Shown in pieces: positions 36,879-44,984 of a DNA stretch of 64,000 nucleotides. The number at the start of each line of letters is the position of its first letter. Position 1 is the stretch's first letter. Position numbers and translations under genes: made by a program. The notes beneath the pieces were generated by a model. That model ran no database searches and was not told where the DNA came from. It saw nothing but the letters and a program-made list of their open reading frames with translations. This stretch comes from Pseudomonas koreensis (GTDB taxonomy: Bacteria; Pseudomonadota; Gammaproteobacteria; Pseudomonadales; Pseudomonadaceae), in the NCBI RefSeq assembly GCF_024169245.1, contig NZ_JALJWP010000001.1, positions 1,302,001 through 1,366,000 on the forward strand. Direction: 5' to 3'.

Positions 36879-38537
36879 ATGCTCACCCTGCTCAATCTGC
36901 TATCCGCCGTTGCTCTGTTGATCTGGGGCACGCACATCGTCCGAACCGGCATCCTGCGGGTTTATGGCACCAATCTGCGACATGTCATCGGCCAGAACAT
37001 GTCGAGGAAATGGCTGGCGTTCATCGCCGGTATTCTCGTCACCGCGATGGTGCAGAGCAGCAACGCCACGGCGATGCTGGTCACCTCGTTTGTCGGCCAG
37101 GGCCTGATGGCGCTGACCCCGGCGCTGGCGACCATGCTTGGCGCCGATGTCGGTACCGCGTTGATGGCGCGGGTGCTGACGTTTGATTTGTCGTGGCTGT
37201 CGCCGCTGCTGATTTTCCTCGGGGTGATTTTCTTTCTGTCGCGCAAACAGACGCGGCTCGGGCAGATGGGGCGGGTGTCGATCGGGCTGGGGCTGATCAT
37301 TCTCGCCCTGCAATTGATCGTCGAGGCTGCTGCGCCGATCACTCACGCACAGGGGGTGAAGGTGATTTTTGCCTCGCTGACCGGCGACATCCTCCTCGAT
37401 GCCCTGGTCGGCGCGCTGTTTGCGATGATTTCCTACTCCAGCCTCGCCGCCGTGCTGCTCACCGCCACCTTGGCCGGCGCGGCGGTGATCAGCCTGCCGG
37501 TGGCGATCGGTCTGGTGATCGGCGCGAACATCGGCAGCGGCATCCTTGCATTCATGAGCACCAGCATGCAGAACGCCGCCGGCCGCCAGGTGGCGCTAGG
37601 CAGTCTGCTGTACAAACTGATCGGCCTGCTGCTGATCATCCCGGTGCTCGATCCGCTGGTGCACTGGATCGACAGCCTCGATTTCAGCCCGCAGGAAATG
37701 GTCATCGGCTTCCACCTGCTCTACAACACCGCGCGCTGCCTGATCCTGCTGCCGAGCGTCGGGCCGATGGCGCGGCTTTGTGCGTGGCTGCTGCCGGAGC
37801 GCCCGGAAGTCAACGGCACCGCCAAACCGCGGCATCTCGACCCGACCGCGCTGGTCACGCCGAGTCTGGCGCTGGCCAATGCCGCGCGGGAAACCCTGCG
37901 CATGGGCGATCTGCTCGACAACATGCTCGACGCTTCCCTCGATGTGCTGCGCGGCAAGCAGACCGCCGTCACTCAGGAAATGCGTCGACTGACCGACGAC
38001 GTCGAGGCGCTGTACAGCGCGATAAAACTCTATCTGGCGCAAATGCCCCGCGAGGATCTCGGCGAGCACGACAGTCGGCGCTGGGCCGAAATCATCGAAC
38101 TGGCGATCAACCTGAAACTCGCCGCCGACCTGATCGAGCGCATGCTGCGCAAGATCCAGCAGCAGAAGACCTCGCAACGCCGTTCGTTTTCCGAAGAGGG
38201 CCTGGAAGACCTCGCCGGGCTGCAACAGCAACTGATCGCCAACCTGCGCCTGGGCCTGTCGGTGTTCCTCAGTGGCGACCGCGAAAGCGCCCGGCAGCTG
38301 CTGCGGGAGAAACGCCGCTTTCGTGCGCAGGAACGGCGTCTGGCCCATGCGCATGTCAGCCGTTTGCAACGCAAGATCGTCCAGAGTCTGGAGACCAGTT
38401 CGCTGCATCTGGAGTTGATCGCCGACATGAAGCGGCTCAATTCCCTGTTCTGCAGCAGCGCCTATGTGGTGCTGGAAACGGCGGACACTGGCGCGCTGGC
38501 GGTCGACGACATGGCCGACATTACGCATTCGCCTTGA
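36879..38537 (+). CDS. Na/Pi cotransporter-family protein with PhoU-like domain
   Basis: 552-residue membrane protein. The N-terminal half (residues ~1-310) has two NptA/PNaS repeats, with the signatures MVQSSNATAMLVTSFVGQGLM and SYSSLAAVLLTATLAGAAV (QSS/SS-type motifs) and LGADVGTALMA / IGANIGSGILA. The C-terminal half is helical and PhoU-like (residues ~330-540). Bacterial members import or export phosphate, or have unknown substrates. The ATG at 36879 follows a GGGGG ribosome site. The 5' gap from the immunity gene (214 bp) holds no recognised Pho box. Confidence 0.9.
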   Translation: MLTLLNLLSAVALLIWGTHIVRTGILRVYGTNLRHVIGQNMSRKWLAFIAGILVTAMVQSSNATAMLVTSFVGQGLMALTPALATMLGADVGTALMARVLTFDLSWLSPLLIFLGVIFFLSRKQTRLGQMGRVSIGLGLIILALQLIVEAAAPITHAQGVKVIFASLTGDILLDALVGALFAMISYSSLAAVLLTATLAGAAVISLPVAIGLVIGANIGSGILAFMSTSMQNAAGRQVALGSLLYKLIGLLLIIPVLDPLVHWIDSLDFSPQEMVIGFHLLYNTARCLILLPSVGPMARLCAWLLPERPEVNGTAKPRHLDPTALVTPSLALANAARETLRMGDLLDNMLDASLDVLRGKQTAVTQEMRRLTDDVEALYSAIKLYLAQMPREDLGEHDSRRWAEIIELAINLKLAADLIERMLRKIQQQKTSQRRSFSEEGLEDLAGLQQQLIANLRLGLSVFLSGDRESARQLLREKRRFRAQERRLAHAHVSRLQRKIVQSLETSSLHLELIADMKRLNSLFCSSAYVVLETADTGALAVDDMADITHSP

Positions 38538-38584
38538 ACGTCTGGGGCTGGGGTCAGTCAGTTACAGTGGTTCAGCCTTGAGAC

Positions 38585-38614
38585 CGCTATCGCGAGCAGG
38601 CTCACTCCTACAGG
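38585..38614. repeat. Single REP element
   Basis: CGCTATCGCGAGCAGGCTCA followed by CTCCTACAGG is one REP arm of the P. fluorescens type, between the Na/Pi gene and the M16 peptidase gene. Confidence 0.8.
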
Positions 38615-38702
38615 GATTGCATTCCAAATGTAGAGTCGGGTCAGCCCGCGCTGGTGGCTGACCACGACACGGATCTCCAAATCAGCCGTATGGAAGCCTG
38701 TT

Positions 38703-40100
38703 ATGCGTTGCCTGTTGTTCGCCTGTCTGTTGCTCGGTTCCCTGCCCTCCTTCGCCCTGGATCGGTTCCAGGTCGAAGGCTATGCGCTGCCCAACGGTTT
38801 GCAACTGATGCTCAAACCCGGCACCGAACGTGGCCATGTGGCGATCCGGCTGGTGGTCGGCGTCGGTCTCGATGACTTCGACTGCGACGAAAAAGAGCTG
38901 CCGCATTTGCTCGAACACCTGCTGTTCAGCGGCATCGACGCCACCGGTGAAGGCGGTCTGGAAGAGCGCATGCAGGCGTTGGGTGGTGACTGGAATGCGT
39001 TCACCAGCAATGCCGACACTACATTCGTCATCGAAGCCCCGGCGAAAAATCAGCGCAAGGTGCTCGACCTGCTGCTCGCGCTGCTGACCCAGACACGCAT
39101 CGACGACAACGCGATCAACGCCGCCAAACGGGTGGTCGAGCGTGAGGACGGCGGGCACTACACCAAACTGCAGCGTTTCCTCGACCGTCAGGACCTCGGC
39201 CACACCGCGAGCAATCAGCTGGCTGTCGAGTTGGGTCTGAAATGCCCGCAGCGCGCCGAAGTCGGCCATCTGACCCAAGAGCAATTGGAGAAAGTGCGCA
39301 AGGCCTGGTACGCGCCGAACAACATGACCCTGATCGTCGTCGGCGAACTCGACAAACTGCTGCCGGCCTATCTGGAGCGCACCTGGGGTGAGCTGGAGCC
39401 GGTCGAGCCCACCGAACACCGGGCGCTGCCGGACATCCGCACCAGCGCCGCCCATGAACGCACCCTCACCCGGGGCTTTATCGGCGACAGCGCCAAGCTG
39501 CACTGGCTGGTGCCGGAACCGGTGCTCGACGATCAGTACGACCAGACGTTCGACATCCTCAAGGATTACCTCGACTGGGCGCTGTATCGGCAGATTCGCC
39601 TCAACCACGGTTTGTCGTACGGGCCATGGGCCGAGCGCGAAGTGTTCGGCGGTGTCGGCTTCATGAGCCTCAACGCTGACCTTGATCGCGATGACGTCGA
39701 CGAAGCCATTCAAGTGCTGGAAGACCTCAAGGCTGACTTGCTGAAAAACGGCCTCGATGCAGACACCTTCGCCCGCATCAAACAAGCCGCCATCGCCCAT
39801 CAGGCCTGGGCCGTGCAGGGCAACAGCGCACTGGCGGACTATTACTGGAGCGCCCTGGCCGACTATCAGGACGGCCGCTTCGCCAACCCGGCGCGGGAGC
39901 TGCAAGGGGTTACGCTGGACGCGGCGAACAAGGCCATGCGCGAGCTGCTGTTGCAGCCGGGGTATATCCGGATCGAGAAGCCGTTGATCAGTGATGATCA
40001 GGTGTTGTGGCTGGTCGCGGGTGGTGTCGGCGTATTGCTGCTGATCGTGATCGGCTGGCGCCTGCATCGCCGAAAACCCGCGCAACACCAATCCCTGTAG
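38703..40100 (+). CDS. M16-family zinc peptidase, membrane-anchored
   Basis: 465-residue insulinase/M16-type protein. A signal peptide (MRCLLFACLLLGSLPSFA) is followed by the peptidase lobe with the inverted zinc motif HLLEH in LPHLLEHLLFSG and the downstream Glu region (KRVVEREDG), then the second lobe with the substrate-site RQIRLNHGLSYGPW. A C-terminal hydrophobic helix (VLWLVAGGVGVLLLIVIGW) and basic tail anchor it, so the catalytic part should be periplasmic. It is monomeric half-size compared with pitrilysin. The ATG is preceded by GGAAGCCTGTT. Confidence 0.88.
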   Translation: MRCLLFACLLLGSLPSFALDRFQVEGYALPNGLQLMLKPGTERGHVAIRLVVGVGLDDFDCDEKELPHLLEHLLFSGIDATGEGGLEERMQALGGDWNAFTSNADTTFVIEAPAKNQRKVLDLLLALLTQTRIDDNAINAAKRVVEREDGGHYTKLQRFLDRQDLGHTASNQLAVELGLKCPQRAEVGHLTQEQLEKVRKAWYAPNNMTLIVVGELDKLLPAYLERTWGELEPVEPTEHRALPDIRTSAAHERTLTRGFIGDSAKLHWLVPEPVLDDQYDQTFDILKDYLDWALYRQIRLNHGLSYGPWAEREVFGGVGFMSLNADLDRDDVDEAIQVLEDLKADLLKNGLDADTFARIKQAAIAHQAWAVQGNSALADYYWSALADYQDGRFANPARELQGVTLDAANKAMRELLLQPGYIRIEKPLISDDQVLWLVAGGVGVLLLIVIGWRLHRRKPAQHQSL

Positions 40101-40187
40101 GAGTGAGCCTGCTCGCGATAGCGGTGTGTCAGCCAATGCACATGCCAACTGACACACCGCTATCGCGAGCAGGCTCACTCCTACAGG
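40094..40187. repeat. REP doublet with 39-nt perfect inverted arms
   Basis: The left arm starts CCTGTAGGAGTGAGCCTGCT and runs 39 bases to TGTGTCAG; the right arm from CTGACACACC to CCTACAGG is its exact complement, with a 16-base loop. It lies seven bases before the M16 gene stop and ahead of the next gene. Confidence 0.92.
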
Positions 40188-40274
40188 TCGGTTTAGCGAC
40201 CATCCACCTCGCCACAACGCCCGGCGGACGCTACTCTGTCGGGGTATTTTCTTAGCCTGCAGTGAAGCGCCCAC

Positions 40275-41303
40275 ATGTCGAAACTAACCCTTCTGGTCCA
40301 GCGCATTCTTGGGCTGATCAAGCGCTACCCCGGGGTGATTGCGGCGGGTGGTTTCATTTCCGGGGTCGGCAGTTTCATCCTGGTTGATCGCCAACAGGGG
40401 CTGGCGAGCTGGATCACGGTGATCATGCTGCTCAGCTGGATCTGGCTGATGCTGGAAAATACCCTGACCGGGCTGTTCACGCGGATCTTCAAGCGCGAGA
40501 TTCCCCAGCCGCTGCTGCGCTACGCGACGCAGATGATCCATCAGGAAAGCCTGTTTTTCGTTCTCCCGTTCTTCTTCATCACCACCACCTGGAACAGCGG
40601 CCAGTTGATTTTCACGGGGCTGCTCGGCATTGCTGCACTGATCTCTATCGTCGATCCGCTGTACTACAAATGGCTGGCGCCACGGCGCTGGGCGTTTCTC
40701 GCGCTGCACACCCTGACCCTGTTCGCCGCCTTGCTCACTGCGTTGCCGGTGATCATGCACCTGACCACCGCGCAGAGTTTCAAATGGGCGCTGGGGATTG
40801 CCGTGCTGCTGTCGTTCCCGAGCCTGGCGTCGATCTTCCCGATCCGCACCGTGCGCAACGCCCTGGCGATTCTGTTCATCACCTTTGGCATCGGCGGCGT
40901 CGGTTGGGCGCTGCGTTCGTGGGTGCCACCGGCGACGCTGTGGATGACCGACGTGGCGATCAGCACCCAGCTGCAGGATCGCACCCCCGGCGCCAGCCTC
41001 GATACCGTCAGCGCCGAGCAGATCCGCAGCGGCGGGCTCTACGCCTACACCGCGATTAACGCGCCGCGAGGTCTCGACGAGCGCATTTATCACGTCTGGA
41101 CTTTTAACGGCAAAGAGGTCGACCGCATCGCCCTCGACATCCATGGCGGGCGCAAGGAAGGCTACCGGGCGTGGACGCACAAACAGAATTTCCCCGGCAA
41201 CCCGGCGGGCAAGTGGCAAGTGCGGGTGCTGACCGAGGATGGCCAGTTGATCGGCGTGCTGCGTTTCGCAATTACCGACAGCACACCGGCCAAAGAAAAG
41301 TAA
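40275..41303 (+). CDS. DUF5924/DUF2914 membrane protein
   Basis: 342-residue protein. Residues ~15-225 hold about seven hydrophobic segments (DUF5924-like), then a periplasmic-type beta domain (residues ~240-335: VWTFNGKEVDRIALDIHGGR, YRAWTHKQNFPGNPAGKWQVRVLTEDGQLIGVLRF), which matches the DUF2914 pattern. The function is unknown; DUF2914 domains occur in envelope proteins. It precedes the MCE transport operon by 54 bp on the same strand, so cotranscription is possible. Confidence 0.8.
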   Translation: MSKLTLLVQRILGLIKRYPGVIAAGGFISGVGSFILVDRQQGLASWITVIMLLSWIWLMLENTLTGLFTRIFKREIPQPLLRYATQMIHQESLFFVLPFFFITTTWNSGQLIFTGLLGIAALISIVDPLYYKWLAPRRWAFLALHTLTLFAALLTALPVIMHLTTAQSFKWALGIAVLLSFPSLASIFPIRTVRNALAILFITFGIGGVGWALRSWVPPATLWMTDVAISTQLQDRTPGASLDTVSAEQIRSGGLYAYTAINAPRGLDERIYHVWTFNGKEVDRIALDIHGGRKEGYRAWTHKQNFPGNPAGKWQVRVLTEDGQLIGVLRFAITDSTPAKEK

Positions 41304-41357
41304 TCCGGTTCGTGCTATTACGTAGGATCTCGTAACGGCCGTACAAGCACGGAGCTT

Positions 41358-42506
41358 ATGACCAGCAGCCCAACCCCCGGCAGTGCCCACCTGGACACCG
41401 CGCTCAGCCCTGCCCGCCTGCGGGTCAGCGGTGACTGGACGCTTGCCCACTACACGGCGCTCAAGCACCTGAGCGAAAAGCTCCACGGCCAGTACGACGC
41501 CAATACCCCGATCGACCTCAACGGCCTCGGCGCTCTCGACACCGCTGGCGCCTCGTTGCTGGTCGAGCTGCTCGGTTCCGAACGCCTGGGCAAGACCGCT
41601 GAACACCCCGATTGCACCCTTTCTACGGCCGACCGCGCGTTGCTGCAAACCGTGTATTGCTCGCTGAACGATTTCTGCGTGCCGATCAAGGAGCCGGAAG
41701 TCAGCGTCAGCGTGCAATTGCTGACGCGCATTGGCCGCGCAGTAGATAAGGTCTGGAACGACACGATGCAGCTGCTCGGCTTCGTCGGATTGATTCTCGA
41801 AGTCATCGCCCGTGGGCTGTTGCGGCCCAAGCGCTGGCGCATCACGCCGATGATCGCGCACATCGAGCAGACCGGCCTCGACGCCGCGCCGATCGTGGCC
41901 TTGCTGACCTTTCTGGTCGGCGCGGTGGTGGCGTTTCTCGGTGCCACAGTGCTGGCCAGTTTCGGCGCGACGATTTTTACCGTAGACCTGGTCGGTTTCT
42001 CGTTCCTGCGCGAATTCGGCGTGCTGCTCACGGCGATCCTGATGGCCGGGCGCACCGCCAGTGCCTTCACCGCGCAGATCGGCTCGATGAAGGCCAACGA
42101 GGAGATCGACGCGATCCGCACCCTTGGCCTCGACCCGATCGAATTGCTGGTGGTGCCGCGGGTGCTGGCGCTGCTGGTGGCGCTGCCGATGCTGACGTTT
42201 CTGGCGATGCTCTCGGGGATCGTCGGCGGCGGCGTGGTCTGCGCAGTGTCGCTGGACATCTCGCCGGCGATGTTCCTTTCGTTGCTGCAATCGGACATTG
42301 GCATTCAGCATTTTCTGGTCGGGTTGGTGAAGGCGCCGATCTTCGCCTTCCTGATCGCCGCGATCGGCTGCCTGGAAGGCTTCAAGGTCAGCGGCAGCGC
42401 TGAATCGGTCGGCGCGCACACCACCTCCAGCGTGGTCCAGTCGATTTTCGTGGTGATCGTGCTCGATGCGGTGGCTGCGCTGTTTTTCATGGAGATGGGC
42501 TGGTGA
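41358..42506 (+). CDS. MCE transport permease with fused STAS domain (MlaB-MlaE-like)
   Basis: 382-residue fusion. Residues ~15-110 form a STAS domain (LRVSGDWTLAHYTALKHLSE, PIDLNGLGALDTAGASLLVELLG), the equivalent of MlaB. Residues ~125-380 are the MlaE permease with GFVGLILEVIARGLL, ATVLASFGATIFTVDLVG, LREFGVLLTAILMAGRTASA, TAQIGSMKANEEIDAIRTLG and the C-terminal helices. With the next three genes it makes an ABC lipid transport system of the MCE class. Its TGA overlaps the GTG start of the ATPase gene. Confidence 0.93.
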   Translation: MTSSPTPGSAHLDTALSPARLRVSGDWTLAHYTALKHLSEKLHGQYDANTPIDLNGLGALDTAGASLLVELLGSERLGKTAEHPDCTLSTADRALLQTVYCSLNDFCVPIKEPEVSVSVQLLTRIGRAVDKVWNDTMQLLGFVGLILEVIARGLLRPKRWRITPMIAHIEQTGLDAAPIVALLTFLVGAVVAFLGATVLASFGATIFTVDLVGFSFLREFGVLLTAILMAGRTASAFTAQIGSMKANEEIDAIRTLGLDPIELLVVPRVLALLVALPMLTFLAMLSGIVGGGVVCAVSLDISPAMFLSLLQSDIGIQHFLVGLVKAPIFAFLIAAIGCLEGFKVSGSAESVGAHTTSSVVQSIFVVIVLDAVAALFFMEMGW

Positions 42507-43306
42507 GTCGTCTACCCCGCGCGCCCTCGGAGGCGGTGATCGAAGTCCGTTGCCTGTGCAATCGCTTTGGCAGCCAGAGCGTGCACGAGAACCTTGATCT
42601 GGACGTGTACAAAGGCGAAATCCTCGCCGTGGTTGGCGGCTCCGGCACCGGTAAATCGGTGCTGCTGCGCAGCATCGTCGGGCTGAATCGGCCCAGCGAA
42701 GGCATGGTCAAAGTCTTCGGCCAGAACCTGCCGAATCTGCCCGAGCATGAACGCTCGCTGATCGAACGACGCTTCGGTGTGTTGTTCCAGAAAGGCGCGC
42801 TGTTCTCGTCGCTGACCGTGACCGAGAACGTCGCCCTGCCCCTTATCGAACACGCCGGCCTCAGCCGTCACGACGCCGAGCATCTGGCGGCGGTGAAACT
42901 GGCGCTGGCCGGGCTGCCGTTGTCGGCGGCGGACAAATACCCGGCGTCGCTGTCCGGCGGCATGATCAAACGTGCGGCGCTGGCGCGGGCCCTGGCGCTG
43001 GACCCGGACATCCTGTTTCTCGACGAACCCACCGCCGGCCTTGATCCGATTGGCGCCGCGCAGTTCGATCAATTGATCCTGACCCTGCGCGATGCGCTGG
43101 GTCTGAGCGTGTTTCTGGTGACCCACGACCTCGACACGCTGTACACCATCACCGATCGGGTGGCGGTGCTGGCGCAAAGGAAAGTGCTGGTGGCCGGCCC
43201 GATCGACATCGTCTCGGAAACCGACGACGCGTGGATTCACGAATACTTCCACGGCCCGCGCGGCCGCTCGGCGCTGGACGCCGCCAAACTGCTCAACGAG
43301 GTCTGA
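42503..43306 (+). CDS. MCE transport ATP-binding protein (MlaF-like)
   Basis: 267-residue ABC ATPase. Walker A GGSGTGKSVLLR, Q-loop LFQKGALFSSLTV, signature LSGGMIKRAALARALALD, Walker B ILFLDEPTAGLDPIGA and H-loop LVTHDLDTL are all intact, with the MlaF-type C-terminal extension (HEYFHGPRGRSALDAAKLL). The GTG start overlaps the permease stop as GTGA, and the MCE gene starts one base after its stop. It powers lipid movement between the inner membrane and the periplasmic MCE protein. Confidence 0.95.
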   Translation: MSRLPRAPSEAVIEVRCLCNRFGSQSVHENLDLDVYKGEILAVVGGSGTGKSVLLRSIVGLNRPSEGMVKVFGQNLPNLPEHERSLIERRFGVLFQKGALFSSLTVTENVALPLIEHAGLSRHDAEHLAAVKLALAGLPLSAADKYPASLSGGMIKRAALARALALDPDILFLDEPTAGLDPIGAAQFDQLILTLRDALGLSVFLVTHDLDTLYTITDRVAVLAQRKVLVAGPIDIVSETDDAWIHEYFHGPRGRSALDAAKLLNEV

Positions 43307-43307
43307 T

Positions 43308-44246
43308 ATGGAAACCCGAGCCCATCATGTGTTGATCGGCCTGTTCACGGTGATCGTCGTGGCCGGCGCCCTGCTCTTCGGCCTGTTTCTGGCCAAATCC
43401 AGCGTCGACACCGAGTTCAAGGATTACGAAGTGGTGTTCAACGAGGCGGTCAGCGGTCTGTCCAAGGGCAGCTCGGTGCAGTACAGCGGGATCAAGGTCG
43501 GTGACGTGGTCAGCCTGCGCCTCGACCCGCAGGACCCGCGTCGGGTGCTGGCGCGGATTCGTCTGGCGGGCGACACGCCGGTCAAGGAAGACACCCAGGC
43601 CAAACTGGCACTGACCGGGATCACCGGCACCTCGATCATCCAGCTCAGCGGCGGCACCCCGGAGAGCCCGAAACTGCGCGGCCATGACGGCCAGTTGCCG
43701 ACCCTGATCGCCTCGCCCTCGCCGATTTCGCGTCTGCTCAACGACAGCAGCGATTTGATGACCGGCATCAGCGCCTTGTTGCAGAACGCCAACCATATGT
43801 TCTCCGCGGAAAACGTCGAGCGCGTCAGCAAGACCCTCGCTCATCTGGAGCAGACCACCGGCACCATCAACGACCAGCGCGGCGACATCAAGCAAGCGAT
43901 GCAGCAACTGGCGACGGTGGGCAAACAGGCCGGCAGCATGCTCGAGCAGACTTCGCTGCTGATGCGCAACGCCAATGGCCTGCTCAACGATCAGGGCAAA
44001 CAGGCCTTGGGCAGCGCCGAACAGGCGATGAAGTCGCTGGAGCAAAGCAGCGTGACCATCAATGGCTTGCTCAGCAAAAACCAGAATTCGCTGGATAACG
44101 GCATGCAGGGTCTCAACGGCCTGGCCCCGGCGATTCGCGAACTGCGCGAGACGCTGACCTCGCTGCGTGCCATTTCCCAACGACTCGAGGCCAACCCCAG
44201 CGGCTACCTGCTGGGCAGCGACAAGAACAAGGAATTCACTCCATGA
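43308..44246 (+). CDS. MCE-domain substrate-binding protein (MlaD-like)
   Basis: 312-residue periplasmic protein with one N-terminal membrane helix (LIGLFTVIVVAGALLFGLFLA) and one MCE domain (residues ~35-120: EVVFNEAVSGLSKGSSVQYSGIKVGDVVSLRL, LTGITGTSIIQLSGG). A long helical tail (residues ~140-300) could form a multimer barrel or needle, as in longer MCE proteins. It is co-translated: its stop overlaps the next start as ATGA. Lipid specificity is unknown. Confidence 0.93.
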   Translation: METRAHHVLIGLFTVIVVAGALLFGLFLAKSSVDTEFKDYEVVFNEAVSGLSKGSSVQYSGIKVGDVVSLRLDPQDPRRVLARIRLAGDTPVKEDTQAKLALTGITGTSIIQLSGGTPESPKLRGHDGQLPTLIASPSPISRLLNDSSDLMTGISALLQNANHMFSAENVERVSKTLAHLEQTTGTINDQRGDIKQAMQQLATVGKQAGSMLEQTSLLMRNANGLLNDQGKQALGSAEQAMKSLEQSSVTINGLLSKNQNSLDNGMQGLNGLAPAIRELRETLTSLRAISQRLEANPSGYLLGSDKNKEFTP

Positions 44247-44869
44247 AGTTGAATCGAATCGCCCTCCTCGGCGCTGGCCTGACCCTGATCGGCGCGTGCT
44301 CGATTTTGCCCGAGTCGGAACCGTCGGATGTCTATCGCCTGCCCGCCGCGCCGGCGCCCGCCTCGGCCAGCCCGGCGACGGTTCAGCCGTGGTCGCTGCG
44401 CCTGAATAAATTGCAGGCCAGCGAAGCGCTGAACCGGCCGAGCATTGCTGTGATCCCGCAGGGCGATGTGATCAGCAGCTACAAGGGTTCGCGCTGGAGC
44501 GATCCGGCGCCGGTGCTGCTGCGCAATCGCTTGCTTGATGGTTTTGCGGGGGATGGCCGGGTGACATTGCTGAGCACCGACGACAGCAACTTCCAGGCGG
44601 ACCTGGAACTTGGCGGCAGTTTGCAGGCCTTCCAGACCGAATATCAGGGCGCCCAGGCCGGCGTCGTGGTGCGGGTCGATGCGTTGCTGGTGCGTGGTTA
44701 TGACCAGCGCATTCTCGCCAGCCGCCGCTTCGAAGAGCGCCAGCCGTTGAATGAGGTGCAAGTGCCAGCGGTGGTTGCCGGGTTCGGCCAGGCCAGTGAT
44801 CGCCTTACGGCCAAGGTTGTGGCCTGGGCCGTCGAGCAAGGCCAGAAACTGGCCCCACAACCCCGCTGA
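44243..44869 (+). CDS. ABC-type transport auxiliary lipoprotein (PqiC/YmbA-like)
   Basis: 208-residue lipoprotein. Signal MKLNRIALLGAGLTLIGACS places the lipobox Cys at residue 19. The mature part has the auxiliary-component pattern VYRLPAAP... WSLRLNKLQASEALNRPSIAV, then SRWSDPAPVLLRNRLLDGFAG and FQADLELGGSLQAFQTEYQG. PqiC-type proteins sit in the outer membrane and complete trans-periplasmic MCE systems. Start overlaps the MCE gene (ATGA), giving a compact four-gene operon. Confidence 0.92.
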   Translation: MKLNRIALLGAGLTLIGACSILPESEPSDVYRLPAAPAPASASPATVQPWSLRLNKLQASEALNRPSIAVIPQGDVISSYKGSRWSDPAPVLLRNRLLDGFAGDGRVTLLSTDDSNFQADLELGGSLQAFQTEYQGAQAGVVVRVDALLVRGYDQRILASRRFEERQPLNEVQVPAVVAGFGQASDRLTAKVVAWAVEQGQKLAPQPR

Positions 44870-44880
44870 CACACCACAAC

Positions 44881-44976
44881 CCCTGTGGGAGCGAGCCTGC
44901 TCGCGATAGCGGTGTATCAGTCACTTAAGCGTTGACTGACACTCCGTCTTCGCGAGCAGGCTCGCTCCCACATGGG
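44881..44976. repeat. Inverted REP pair after the MCE operon
   Basis: CTGTGGGAGCGAGCCTGCTC at the left and GAGCAGGCTCGCTCCCACAT at the right are mirrored across about 50 bases. It separates the MCE operon from the convergent SpmAB-like gene. Confidence 0.9.
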
Positions 44977-44984
44977 AATTTTGG

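Noticed and set aside
40284..42419. 711-codon open frame on the minus strand across the DUF5924 gene and the MCE permease
   Set aside because: It is antisense to two clearly recognised genes, is extremely rich in Gln/Arg/His/Asp and matches no domain.
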